Source: Lachnospiraceae bacterium
GTDB taxonomy: Bacteria > Bacillota > Clostridia > Lachnospirales > Lachnospiraceae
Assembly (NCBI GenBank): GCA_015056765.1
Contig: SVFQ01000003.1
Span: forward strand, 28,433-92,432
Direction of reading: 5' to 3'
Length of the DNA stretch: 64,000 nt
Every line of letters starts with the position of its first letter. Position 1 is the first letter of the stretch. This document shows positions 45,961 to 54,532 of the stretch, piece by piece. The position numbers and the translations under genes were made by a program. The notes beneath the pieces are model-generated. The model had not been told where the DNA came from, ran no database searches, and saw only the letters and a list, made by a program, of their open reading frames with translations.

Positions 45961-47298
45961 GTGAACATTTTAGTAGTAGGTGGTACGAGATTCTTCGGAA
46001 TCCCCATGATGGAAAAGCTGATTGAGGATGGACATGACATCACCATCGCCACGAGAGGCAATACGGCGAATCCATTCGCAGACAAAACAAAGCAAATCAT
46101 CTTAGACCGGGCAGATTATGATAGCGTGAAGGCTGCATTGGCAGGCCAGGCGTACGATGTCATCATTGATAAGATAGCCTATTGCTCCAATGATGTGAAG
46201 AATCTTCTTGAAAATGTGAAGTGCAAGAGGTACATCCAGATGTCTTCCTGCGCGGTGTATCGCCAGGATAAAGAGGGCCTCAAAGAGGAGGACTTTGATC
46301 CCAGTACCTATGAGCTTGTTTGGATGAATCGAAGCGACGACTATGCAGAGGGAAAGCGCCAGGCGGAGAGAGCAGCACTGGAGTACATGGACATGGAGCA
46401 GTGCGTGTTCGTCAGATATCCGGTGGTGATGGGGCCAAATGATTATACCAGTCGTTTGAAATTCTATGTGCAACATGTGCAGGACGAAAAGCCGATGCAG
46501 GTGGATGATTTGGACTTCGGTATGGAGTTTATCTACGAAAAGGAAGCCGGCGAGTTTATCGCGCATTTGGTGAAGGCAGACATCAGCGGTCCTGTGAATG
46601 GATGCGCTTCGGGTATGCTATCTACCAGAGAGATTCTGGAGAAGGTGGAAAAGCATACCGGAAAGAAAGCGTGCCTTGAGGCAACCGGAGACGCGGCTCC
46701 CTACAACGGGACCACAGCAAATCTATCCTATGATACTGCAAAGGCTAGAAGCACAGGATTTCAGTTTACTCAGATAGAGGACTGGATAGATGGTCTTCTT
46801 AGACAGATTCGCACCTGTGATTTTCTAGACCGATTGGGAATATCCTATCAGCGCGTGGACCACGAAGAGGCAGCGGACATGGAGACCTGCCTGAAGGTGG
46901 AGAAAGTGCTGGGGGTAAAGATTTGCAAGAATCTTTTTTTGTGCAATCGCCAGAAGACAGCCTTTTACTTGCTGATGATGCCGGGAGATAAGAAGTTCAA
47001 GACCAAGGAACTTTCGGCGCAAATCAATTCTGCAAGGCTTTCCTTTGCAGATGCAGAAGACATGGAAAAGTACTTAGACATACTGCCCGGTTCCGTCAGT
47101 GTTCTGGGACTTATGAATGATGGGGAGCGCATGGTACAGCTTCTCATCGACGAGGATGTGCTGGCGGATGAGTTTGTGGGATGCCATCCCTGCATTAACA
47201 CATCCACTTTGAAACTGAAGACAAAAGATGTAATCGATACATTCTTGCCTGCAGTTGGACATGAGTACCGCACTGTACACCTGGTGGGGGAAGATTGA
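45961..47298 (+). CDS. NAD-dependent epimerase/dehydratase fused to a PrdX/YbaK-type aminoacyl-tRNA deacylase
   Basis: 445 residues in one frame. Residues 1-280 are an NAD(P)-binding sugar-epimerase-like domain: MNILVVGGTRFFG start, ending in a loop around YNGTTANLSYDTAKARSTGF. Residues 290-445 match the PrdX/ProX (YbaK-like) editing domain: KICKNLFLCNRQKTAFYL, MPGDKKFKTKELS, SARLSFADAEDMEKYL, PGSVSVLGLMNDGERMVQLLID and GCHPCINTSTLKL. Such domains deacylate mischarged Ala-tRNA(Pro) or Cys-tRNA(Pro). The junction is smooth with no stop or frame change. The pairing is unusual. The gene lies at the end of carbohydrate locus 2, and a terminator follows. Confidence 0.85.
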   Translation: MNILVVGGTRFFGIPMMEKLIEDGHDITIATRGNTANPFADKTKQIILDRADYDSVKAALAGQAYDVIIDKIAYCSNDVKNLLENVKCKRYIQMSSCAVYRQDKEGLKEEDFDPSTYELVWMNRSDDYAEGKRQAERAALEYMDMEQCVFVRYPVVMGPNDYTSRLKFYVQHVQDEKPMQVDDLDFGMEFIYEKEAGEFIAHLVKADISGPVNGCASGMLSTREILEKVEKHTGKKACLEATGDAAPYNGTTANLSYDTAKARSTGFQFTQIEDWIDGLLRQIRTCDFLDRLGISYQRVDHEEAADMETCLKVEKVLGVKICKNLFLCNRQKTAFYLLMMPGDKKFKTKELSAQINSARLSFADAEDMEKYLDILPGSVSVLGLMNDGERMVQLLIDEDVLADEFVGCHPCINTSTLKLKTKDVIDTFLPAVGHEYRTVHLVGED

Positions 47299-47350
47299 GT
47301 ATTGCATTTAGACATTACTGGAAACGAAGAAAAATAGATAGAAAGTATGA

Positions 47351-47384
47351 GAGCCCGTAAGGAAAAACTTACGGGTTCTTTTTT
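47351..47384 (+). terminator. Rho-independent terminator after the fusion gene
   Basis: Stem GAGCCCGTAAG / CTTACGGGTTC with loop GAAAAA (one G-U pair), followed by T6. Confidence 0.92.
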
Positions 47385-47421
47385 CTGATCAGCCCAGTTT
47401 TTTCGGGGCTTCTCAAAAAAG

Positions 47422-47531
47422 TGCAAAGTTTTTTTGACATTTTTTGCAAAATACGCTTGACATAATTTGCAAAGCAAGCTATGCTAATAATGTCAAGCGA
47501 ACTTGTCACAAATTGCAAAGCTAATTTGTCA
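47422..47531 (+). promoter_or_regulatory. Promoter embedded in a 23-bp phased operator array
   Basis: A consensus promoter TTGACA (47457) / 17 bp / TATGCT (47480) drives the XRE gene. TTGWCA motifs begin at 47434, 47457, 47503 and 47526, and TGCAAAR motifs at 47422, 47445, 47468 and 47514, all on a 23-bp grid with one position (47480, the -10) occupied by the promoter. The likely binder is the XRE regulator encoded just downstream, acting on its own promoter. Confidence 0.75.
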
Positions 47532-47557
47532 TTTGATTAACTTGGAAAGGAGCAGGA

Positions 47558-47767
47558 ATGAAAAACTGTATCAAAGATCTGCGAAAAGCCAACAAGCTTT
47601 CACAGACAGAGCTTGCGGATGCGGTCGGAACTACCAGACAGACCATCACTTCTATAGAAGTAGGAAAGTACACCGCGTCATTGGGACTCGCTTATCGAAT
47701 TGCCCATTATTTTAACTTAACCATTGAAGAAGTATTTGATTTCACTAGCTTAGAGGAGGATGAATAA
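47558..47767 (+). CDS. XRE-family transcriptional regulator
   Basis: 69 residues, essentially one helix-turn-helix: LRKANKLSQTELADAVGTTR QTITSIEVGKYTASLGLAYR is the conserved XRE fold. Short YozG-like regulators of this kind usually accompany a small membrane protein, as here. AAGGAG precedes the ATG. The 23-bp operator array upstream suggests autoregulation, and the same array may also control the next gene. Confidence 0.93.
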   Translation: MKNCIKDLRKANKLSQTELADAVGTTRQTITSIEVGKYTASLGLAYRIAHYFNLTIEEVFDFTSLEEDE

Positions 47768-47768
47768 A

Positions 47769-48233
47769 ATGAACAAGAATTTGGAGAAAATGAAAAAGGA
47801 TTTAACCCGTAGAAACGTAGTATATGTAGGAGTGTTTTTACTGACATCTGCACTGGTGAATTTGTCTCACAGAGAGTCTTTGGTTGCGGCTTATGCAAAT
47901 ACACAGCAGGCAGATTTTATGCAGGGCTTTGTCTTAGGTGGGGCAATCGTACTTTATATCTACTGCATTTTCCAGATGTCAAAAAATCTAGCAGCTATGA
48001 AAGATGAGCAGAAGCTCACAAGATTGTACAATGAATTAAACGATGAGCGCACATGCAAAATCGAGTCTCTGTCCGGCAAGTTTGCTGTACAGTGCTCCGC
48101 AATTTTACTTCTGCTTTGTGCTATCGGTGTAAGCTTCTTTAGCTTCGAAGGTGCTATGGCACTCATCGGTGCAGTGGTAGTTGTGTGCCTTACCAAGAAA
48201 ATCAGCATGATTTATTACAATAAGCGTTACTAA
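47769..48233 (+). CDS. Small integral membrane protein paired with the XRE regulator
   Basis: 154 residues from the ATG at 47769 (AGGAGGA upstream), 1 bp after the XRE stop. Four membrane helices (about 16-34, 48-66, 108-125, 127-146) with a charged central loop. No enzymatic motif. XRE/membrane protein pairs of this form are common in Firmicutes but their role is mostly unknown. Confidence 0.8.
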   Translation: MNKNLEKMKKDLTRRNVVYVGVFLLTSALVNLSHRESLVAAYANTQQADFMQGFVLGGAIVLYIYCIFQMSKNLAAMKDEQKLTRLYNELNDERTCKIESLSGKFAVQCSAILLLLCAIGVSFFSFEGAMALIGAVVVVCLTKKISMIYYNKRY

Positions 48234-48331
48234 TTGGGGTTCTTTGCTTGGAATGAATTGACCAAAATTAATTTGCGAAAAATGTTTATATCCGGTTGAA
48301 AGTTTCCTCACAAAAAAGTACAATTTTCTTT

Positions 48332-49657
48332 ATGACTGAAGGATCAATATCTAAGAAATTAATACTATTTGCTATCCCGTTATTCTTGGGACAGCTCTTA
48401 CAACAGCTCTACAATGTGGTGGATTCCATTGTAGTAGGAAATGTACTTGGCAAGGAAGCTTTGGCTGCAGTAAGTACTACGGGAAGCTTGATTTTCCTAC
48501 TGGTAGGCTTTATCAATGGCCTTTTCATGGGAGCAAGTGTCATCATTGGAAAAAGGTATGGCGCCAAAGACTATGATGGACTATCCACTGCGGTACATAC
48601 AGGCATCACCTTTGCGTTGTTGATGGGGTTGGCAATGACCGTAATTGGTGTACTGTTTACGCCGACCATTTTGAAACTTATGGGTACCCCGGCGGATGTG
48701 CTTCCCAATTCCATTTTGTATTTTCGAATCTATTTCCTGGGCGGCGTCGGAAATGTTATGTACAATGCTTGCACCGGCGTTTTCCAGGCAGTTGGTGATT
48801 CTAAAAGACCGTTGTACTATTTGGCAATCAGTACTGTTATCAATACAGTTCTGGATTTGCTTTTTGTAGCTTGCATGGGTCTTGGAATCGGAGGAGCTGC
48901 ACTTGCGACGATTATTGCACAGGCTGTCAGTGCTGCGCTTGCCTTTGTAAAGCTGACTAGAGTAGCAGGGCCACATCGAATTCGAATTAGTGAATTAAAC
49001 CTGGATAAGCTGACCTTAGAAAAGGAGCTGGGCATTGGTCTTCCTACCGGTATCCAGAATAGTGTAATAGCTATCGGCAATGTGGTAGTCCAGTCCAACA
49101 TCAATGCCTTTGGATCTGCTGCTATGGCAGGCTGTGGCAGTTATTTTAAATTAGAAGGATTTGTGTTCCTTCCTATTATTTGTATGACCATGGCACTGAC
49201 GACTTTTGTCAGTCAAAATATTGGTGCGCAGCAGTATGACAGGGTGCACAAGGGTACCTTGATTGGAACTCTGATTACCGTCAGTGGAGCAGAGCTGATC
49301 GGTGTCATCACAGTAATTTGGGCACCGGTTTTCTTGCGGATGTTTTCCAAAGAGGCGGATGTACTTGCGATTGGTGTTTCCCAAGCTAGGACAGAAAGTC
49401 TTTTCTATTTCATGCTGGCTACCAGTCACGCACTGGCAAGTGTGTACCGAGGTGCCGGCAAGACGAAAGTGCCGATGATCGTCATGCTTTCCAGTTGGTG
49501 CTTGCTTCGTATCACCTATATCACCATTACGGTGCATTTCATTCCGGTGATCAATGTCATCTTCTGGGCATACCCAATCACCTGGACCACCAGCACGATT
49601 ATCTTTATCATTTATTACTTCAAAGCAAATTGGCTTCAAAAGGCGGAAACTTTATAG
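48332..49657 (+). CDS. MATE-family multidrug efflux transporter
   Basis: 441 residues from the ATG at 48332; a TTG at 48296 is the only longer option and neither has a clear ribosome-binding site. Twelve membrane helices, with the N-terminal signature LFLGQLLQQLYNVVDSIVVG and the second half repeat TTFVSQNIGAQQYDRV. MATE proteins expel drugs or metabolites with a sodium or proton gradient. A strong terminator follows at 49678. It stands alone apart from the XRE pair upstream (98 bp). Confidence 0.9.
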   Translation: MTEGSISKKLILFAIPLFLGQLLQQLYNVVDSIVVGNVLGKEALAAVSTTGSLIFLLVGFINGLFMGASVIIGKRYGAKDYDGLSTAVHTGITFALLMGLAMTVIGVLFTPTILKLMGTPADVLPNSILYFRIYFLGGVGNVMYNACTGVFQAVGDSKRPLYYLAISTVINTVLDLLFVACMGLGIGGAALATIIAQAVSAALAFVKLTRVAGPHRIRISELNLDKLTLEKELGIGLPTGIQNSVIAIGNVVVQSNINAFGSAAMAGCGSYFKLEGFVFLPIICMTMALTTFVSQNIGAQQYDRVHKGTLIGTLITVSGAELIGVITVIWAPVFLRMFSKEADVLAIGVSQARTESLFYFMLATSHALASVYRGAGKTKVPMIVMLSSWCLLRITYITITVHFIPVINVIFWAYPITWTTSTIIFIIYYFKANWLQKAETL

Positions 49658-49677
49658 AATACCTTATGGCTTGTTAA

Positions 49678-49708
49678 GCGAGACAGCGTATGCTGCCTCG
49701 CTTTTTTT
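49678..49708 (+). terminator. Rho-independent terminator after the MATE gene
   Basis: Stem GCGAGACAGC / GCTGCCTCGC with loop GTAT (one mismatch), followed by T7. Confidence 0.92.
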
Positions 49709-49721
49709 GGTTTTAATCGTA

Positions 49722-50334
49722 GCGTTACGGTGCACCGACAGGAAATTAAAATACACCGTAAAGGTAATGGCAAAATTTACGGTTGAAGAAAGATTTCACG
49801 AGTTACACCGTAACGGGAAACCGGGGTGTTACGGTGTACCGACAGGAAATTCAAATACACCGTAAAGTTGCCGGCAGAATTTACGGTTGAGGGAAGATTT
49901 CACGAGTTACACCGTAATGGGAAACCGGGATGTTACGGTGCACCGACAGGGAATTCAAATACACCGTAAAGGTAGAGGCAAAATTTACGGTTGAGGGAAG
50001 ATTTCACGAGTTACACCGTAATGGGAAACCTGGATGTTACGGTGCACCGACAGGAAATCAAAATACACCGTAAAGGTAGAGGCAAAATTTACGGTTGAGG
50101 GAAGATTTCACAAGTTACACCGTAACGGGAAACAGACGCGTTACGGTGCACCGACAGGAAATTCAAATACACCGTAAAGGTAGAGGCAGAATTTACGGTT
50201 GAGGGAAGATTTCACGAGTTACACCGTAACGGGAAACCGAGGCGTTACGGTGCAGCGGCAGGAAATTCAAATACACCGTAAAGGTAGTGGCAAAATATAC
50301 GGTTGAGGGAAGATTTCACAAGTTACACCGTAAA
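49722..50334. repeat. Tandem array with 104-bp period (about 6 copies)
   Basis: The word TTACGGTGCACCGACAGG, with minor changes, begins at 49725, 49829, 49933, 50037, 50141 and 50245: every step is exactly 104 bp. Each unit carries four TACGGTG-type motifs in alternating orientation about 25 bp apart: GTTACGGTG, CACCGTAA, TTTACGGTT, ACACCGTAA. Units differ by a few bases, mostly outside these motifs. The array fills the gap between the MATE terminator and the GntR promoter; it codes for nothing obvious and has no unique spacers. Confidence 0.94.
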
Positions 50335-50361
50335 GTGAACGGAAAAATTTGAAAAAACTAG

Positions 50362-50390
50362 TTGACGAACAACCTTTATAGTGATATGGT
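50362..50390 (+). promoter_or_regulatory. Promoter of the GntR-ABC operon
   Basis: TTGACG (50362-50367) and TATGGT (50385-50390) with a 17-bp spacer, directly after the repeat array and about 150 bp upstream of the GntR start. Confidence 0.65.
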
Positions 50391-50540
50391 TAATTACAAG
50401 AGTAATGAACCGCTCAACCAAATAACAAATTTAGCAGTGGGAAATGTCCATAGCCGGTATGAAAAAACTATACAGAACCGGCAATGAGTAACACGACAAC
50501 ACAGTATATACACCCTAGAGCAGACCAGGGAGGTGAGTAC

Positions 50541-50909
50541 ATGGTAGAGAATCTAGGAGAAGAGAAGTCCATCTACTTGCAGATTAGCGAGATGATAGAA
50601 GATGAGATTCTGAGAGATATCTTGAAAGAAGAGGAGCAGGTGCCAAGCACCACAGAACTCTCCAAGTTCTACAAGATTAATCCGGCTACAGCAGCCAAGG
50701 GAATTAACTTATTAGTAGACAAAGGGATTCTGTATAAGAAAAGAGGAATTGGTATGTTTGTACAGGAAGGCGCCAAGAGCGCAATTCAAAAGAGCAGACA
50801 GGAAAGCTTCTATGAGACATATGTCACCAAAATCGTGAGAGAAGCGAAACTTATCGGCATCAGTAAAGAAGAACTAGCCAAGATGATTAAGGACAGCAAA
50901 GAAGCCTAG
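50541..50909 (+). CDS. GntR-family regulator, YtrA type
   Basis: 122 residues from the ATG at 50541, which has AGGGAGGTGAG upstream; the longer frame from 50484 is less likely. A winged helix (EKSIYLQISEMIEDEILRDI, STTELSKFYKINPATAAKGINLL) and a short helical tail, the compact YtrA layout without a ligand-binding domain. It should repress the ABC genes that follow, starting 38 bp downstream. Confidence 0.9.
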   Translation: MVENLGEEKSIYLQISEMIEDEILRDILKEEEQVPSTTELSKFYKINPATAAKGINLLVDKGILYKKRGIGMFVQEGAKSAIQKSRQESFYETYVTKIVREAKLIGISKEELAKMIKDSKEA

Positions 50910-50947
50910 AATAAACACAGCGTTCGAATGAAAGTAATGGAGGAAAT

Positions 50948-51826
50948 ATGGGAACATTAGTAGGTAAAAACATTACAAAAAAATATGGTAAAGATACAGT
51001 ATTAAACAACGTCAGCGTTCAGATTGAAAGTGGCAAGATTTACGGCCTCATCGGTAGAAACGGTGCAGGTAAGACCACACTTTTATCTATTCTGACTGCA
51101 CAGAATCCTGCCAATGCAGGAGAAATCACTTTAGATGGTGAGCCGGTTTGGGAAAATGAAAAAGCGCTTTCCCAGATTTGTTACTCCAGAGAGATTTCTC
51201 AGATGACTCTCTTTGGACCAAACACCATGAAGCTGAAAGAGTACTTAAAAACTGCAGCACTCTTTTATCCTAACTGGGACAAGGACTACGCTAAGAGACT
51301 GATGGATGCATTCCACTTGGATCAGAAAAAAAGAATCTCTAAGCTGTCCAAAGGTATGCTGAGTGCAGCGACTATCATTATCGCACTTGCCAGCAAATCT
51401 CCAATCACCATCCTGGATGAGCCGGTAGCTGGTCTGGATGTAGTAGCCAGAGAACTTTTCTATAAACTGGTAATCGAAGAATATGCAGCAACAGGACGTA
51501 CCTTCATCATCAGTACACACATTATCGAAGAAGCAGCTTCTCTCTTTGAAGAAGTGATCATGATCGATAAGGGCTCCATCGTATTGGAGGAAAACACAGA
51601 GCACCTGATGGCTAGAGCATATCGTGTCAGTGGTGAAGTAGAAGCAGTGGATAAGGCAACTGCAGGATACAAAACCTACCATCCGGAAACCATCGGCCGT
51701 AACAAAGTAGTAACAGTCCTTGCTAATGAAAGTGGCATTGATTTTGGCGGCGAAGTACAGGTTGAGCCTACTACTTTACAGAATCTGTTCTATGCCATGA
51801 GCGTGGATGCGGAACTGGAGGTGTAA
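50948..51826 (+). CDS. ABC transporter ATP-binding protein
   Basis: 292 residues. Walker A GRNGAGKTT (36-44), the signature LSKGM and Walker B ILDEPVAGLD are all present, followed by a C-terminal extension of about 80 residues. Likely the motor of an exporter with the two membrane proteins encoded next, whose genes follow at 1 and 11 bp gaps. The substrate may be a peptide or drug; not readable. Confidence 0.93.
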   Translation: MGTLVGKNITKKYGKDTVLNNVSVQIESGKIYGLIGRNGAGKTTLLSILTAQNPANAGEITLDGEPVWENEKALSQICYSREISQMTLFGPNTMKLKEYLKTAALFYPNWDKDYAKRLMDAFHLDQKKRISKLSKGMLSAATIIIALASKSPITILDEPVAGLDVVARELFYKLVIEEYAATGRTFIISTHIIEEAASLFEEVIMIDKGSIVLEENTEHLMARAYRVSGEVEAVDKATAGYKTYHPETIGRNKVVTVLANESGIDFGGEVQVEPTTLQNLFYAMSVDAELEV

Positions 51827-51827
51827 G

Positions 51828-52469
51828 ATGGGAACTACGACGAAAAAAGTCTTCTTCTATTACATGAAACAAACTCAAAAACTTTTGGCATTATCTGTTG
51901 GTTTGGGTGCGTTACTGGTAGCAGAATTCCTTATACTGGACCCGGATTTCCATTTGGACGCCTATGCAATACAGAGAATGGCTGGATTTATCCTATTTAT
52001 GTACATGATTTGCCAGGCTTCTTGGGGATTATATTCTGTATCTTATTATGATTCACTGGTTCTGAGCTTTGGAGGTAGAAGAACAGATGTGAGACGTGGG
52101 GCAATGCTCAGAGAGGTGTTACTTGCAGTAGAAGTCTTAGTGATTTATTGTATTTTGGCTTTGACTTTCCACATGGAAGTTGGTGTAAATACTTCACTTG
52201 GTTATTTGGCTATGGGACTGGTACTGGGTGGCTTTATGCGAATTATAGGTGGACTTAATCTGAAGCATGGTAGAGTAGTATATATCATTCTTGTCTTGGT
52301 ATGCGCGTTGACTGGCGGATTTACCAGCGGATTTACCTATGCTACAGGATATTCATTCCCTTTTTTGGAGTTCTTTAATAGTCCATTCTTCGCACTGGCA
52401 TGTATTTTGGTTTATGTGGTTTTGCAGTATCCTTTGCACCGCATTTATAAAACCGCAAAGGTATACTAG
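51828..52469 (+). CDS. ABC transporter membrane protein 1
   Basis: 213 residues from the ATG at 51828 (GGAGG in the end of the ATPase gene). Six hydrophobic segments; no signature motif, but the position and size fit the permease of a YtrA-type ABC-2 exporter. Confidence 0.82.
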   Translation: MGTTTKKVFFYYMKQTQKLLALSVGLGALLVAEFLILDPDFHLDAYAIQRMAGFILFMYMICQASWGLYSVSYYDSLVLSFGGRRTDVRRGAMLREVLLAVEVLVIYCILALTFHMEVGVNTSLGYLAMGLVLGGFMRIIGGLNLKHGRVVYIILVLVCALTGGFTSGFTYATGYSFPFLEFFNSPFFALACILVYVVLQYPLHRIYKTAKVY

Positions 52470-52480
52470 AGGAGGATACG

Positions 52481-53143
52481 ATGGTACAAGAATTTAAAAG
52501 AATGCTTCACTTACGTAGTATGTCCTACCTGACGTATGGCATTATATTGGTAGTCAGCTTCTTGTTTGGTGGGATTTTCACTTATTTTCTGGCAGATACA
52601 GAGGCTGGAGATGTGCTGCATTTATTAAATCTAACAGGTATTATTTTTGCTTATGGCGTAGTGCTTACGTTTATGTTTTTCCATACCATGTTTTATGCAT
52701 TGGAGCTTGGCAAAGGCTTACAGTTTGGATGCTCCAGAAAGAGACTGTTCATTGGATATCGTATGACCGATCTTCCTATTTTTGCACTATGCGTGCTGAT
52801 GGGATTCCTCTGCGGAGGCAAAGATTTATTCCTCTACATTTTCGAAGGAATCCTGGCGCTGTATGTGTTTTATCATCTGGCACAGGGCATTGTAGGAAAC
52901 TTGATTTTGAAATATGGAAAGACCGTATATTGGATTTACTATATCATTGTAATATTCAGCATTGTCCTGCTTCCACGAGTGCTTCTGAGTAATGATGACC
53001 TTATGATGGCAATCGGTAGATTCCTTTTGGACATGGCGATGAACTCAGTGGCTTTCATCCTTGGCCTTTTAGTAGCGAATGGAGTAGCCCTCTTTATCAA
53101 TTGGCTTTTCCTTAGAAAAACACCTTATAACGGAATGGTGTAA
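52481..53143 (+). CDS. ABC transporter membrane protein 2
   Basis: 220 residues, six hydrophobic segments, AGAGGAGG upstream. Weak resemblance to the previous membrane protein (both have an ELG/GGRR-like cytoplasmic loop after the third helix), so the two probably form a heterodimer. A terminator follows. Confidence 0.82.
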   Translation: MVQEFKRMLHLRSMSYLTYGIILVVSFLFGGIFTYFLADTEAGDVLHLLNLTGIIFAYGVVLTFMFFHTMFYALELGKGLQFGCSRKRLFIGYRMTDLPIFALCVLMGFLCGGKDLFLYIFEGILALYVFYHLAQGIVGNLILKYGKTVYWIYYIIVIFSIVLLPRVLLSNDDLMMAIGRFLLDMAMNSVAFILGLLVANGVALFINWLFLRKTPYNGMV

Positions 53144-53174
53144 AGATTTGACGTAGGAGAGTCCCTACATTACA

Positions 53175-53221
53175 ATAGAAGTTGCTGTGATTCCTAGGAA
53201 TCCGGCGACTTCTATTTTTTT
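53175..53221 (+). terminator. Long-stem terminator after the ABC operon
   Basis: Stem ATAGAAGTTG...CGACTTCTAT extended inward by GATTCC...GGAATC, followed by T6. The next gene starts about 35 bp later. Confidence 0.88.
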
Positions 53222-53256
53222 GAGAGGGTCCCAAGGGGGGACATTGGGTAGACTAC

Positions 53257-54204
53257 ATGAATATCGACGAAATCAGTGCAAAAAATAAACCATTGGAAGA
53301 GGAGATTGCAAAGCTGGTTGAGAGTCAGGATGCACATCAGATGGCTGTGATTCTCCAGCAGTTAAGCGGGTCTTTGATTCTGCAGCCGGGTACATTTCCA
53401 CCGGAACTGACACCGGATAAGCTCAGAGAGCTGGCGCAGAATGATCCGAAGAATCCGGCATTGCAGCCTAGACCTATGGTATTACGTAATAAAGATGAGG
53501 TGAATTTTCTGCCTGTCTTCACCAGCAAGGAGCAGATTCCGGAGGATCAGAAGTATCCGGCCATGATTATGGTTCCATTTATGGAATGCGCGAAGCTCGC
53601 AGACAGACAGAAAGAGCATATCAGTGGTATTGTGCTAAATCCTTTTACACAGAATCTCATCATCAAACAGCAGGCTATCGAGATGATGATTAAGAATGTG
53701 CCGCAGCAGGGCGAAGTGAAGATGAGTGCTGCTCAGATGCACGCATTCCTTAGAAGCCAGGTGGAACTTAAGGTGCTTCCTGCGAAGCTTTCTACAGAGA
53801 AAAATGACTTCATCGACGACTTGATGGCACGCAAGGGTAAAGTGCTAATCGAACTTTTGAATAGTGAGTATGCCAAAGTAAAAGGCCTGGAGGATAAGAA
53901 TCCATACACGGAAAAGGACTTTGATTTCCTTTGCATGAATATGTCTGATACAGAACGTGTGGTACAGATTACTATGCCTACAAGAGGCACAGAGCCTTAT
54001 CATATCATCAGCGCTTTTCTGTTCTATAATCCACAGACGGAGGAAAGCGTATATTACACCATCCGCCGTCGTCCGGAGAATTTGAATCAAAAGAAACTGG
54101 GCTTTGTGGATGCACAGGGCAACTATCAGGATATCGGAGAAGCACCGACAGAAGGCGCTGAACTGTACACCCTTTTGGATATGCTTCCTTGGAAACGCGC
54201 ATAA
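53257..54204 (+). CDS. SseB-family protein
   Basis: 315 residues with an SseB N-terminal-like core: NFLPVFTSKEQIPEDQKYPA, MVPFMECAKLAD and GIVLNPFTQNLIIKQQ. A helical N-terminal part (1-60) and a C-terminal region with PYHIISAFLFYNPQTEESVYY follow. There is no signal peptide. The SseB name comes from an E. coli protein with unclear role; this is not the Salmonella secreted effector. The ribosome-binding site is weak. Confidence 0.8.
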   Translation: MNIDEISAKNKPLEEEIAKLVESQDAHQMAVILQQLSGSLILQPGTFPPELTPDKLRELAQNDPKNPALQPRPMVLRNKDEVNFLPVFTSKEQIPEDQKYPAMIMVPFMECAKLADRQKEHISGIVLNPFTQNLIIKQQAIEMMIKNVPQQGEVKMSAAQMHAFLRSQVELKVLPAKLSTEKNDFIDDLMARKGKVLIELLNSEYAKVKGLEDKNPYTEKDFDFLCMNMSDTERVVQITMPTRGTEPYHIISAFLFYNPQTEESVYYTIRRRPENLNQKKLGFVDAQGNYQDIGEAPTEGAELYTLLDMLPWKRA

Positions 54205-54294
54205 AATCTAGATTTTGTTATTGTCATGTCAGCTAGAAAGACCTATAATATGGATAGGGGAAAGTTACTATAATAGGGATTCCGGAGGAGAGAC

Positions 54295-54531
54295 ATGAAA
54301 TCAGTGAAATTAAAACTAGATTCCATTGACAGAATCAAAAAATTTAACAATGCAGTGTCCCGTTTCGATTGTGATTTCGATCTGGAACAGGGTAGATTTT
54401 ACGTAGATGGCAAGTCATTGATGGGACTTCTAAGTCTAGATTTGAATGCACCCATCGACTTACACTTTTATGCAGATGAGACGCAGGAAGATGCCATCAT
54501 GAATAGCCTGGAGGATTTTATTATTTCCTAA
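54295..54531 (+). CDS. HPr-like protein without the catalytic histidine
   Basis: 78 residues with HPr fold features: FYVDGKSLMGLLSLDL aligns with the regulatory Ser46 segment (KSIMGVMSL) and DAIMNSLEDFI with the last helix. The segment that should read GLHARPA reads DSIDRIKKF, so the phospho-accepting His15 is missing. It could therefore be a regulatory, Crh-like protein rather than a PTS phosphocarrier. GGAGGAG precedes the ATG. Confidence 0.78.
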   Translation: MKSVKLKLDSIDRIKKFNNAVSRFDCDFDLEQGRFYVDGKSLMGLLSLDLNAPIDLHFYADETQEDAIMNSLEDFIIS

Positions 54532-54532
54532 T

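Noticed and set aside
53257-54204. Type III secreted effector SseB
   Set aside because: It is the E. coli-type SseB family; there is no secretion system in the window and the name is shared by chance.
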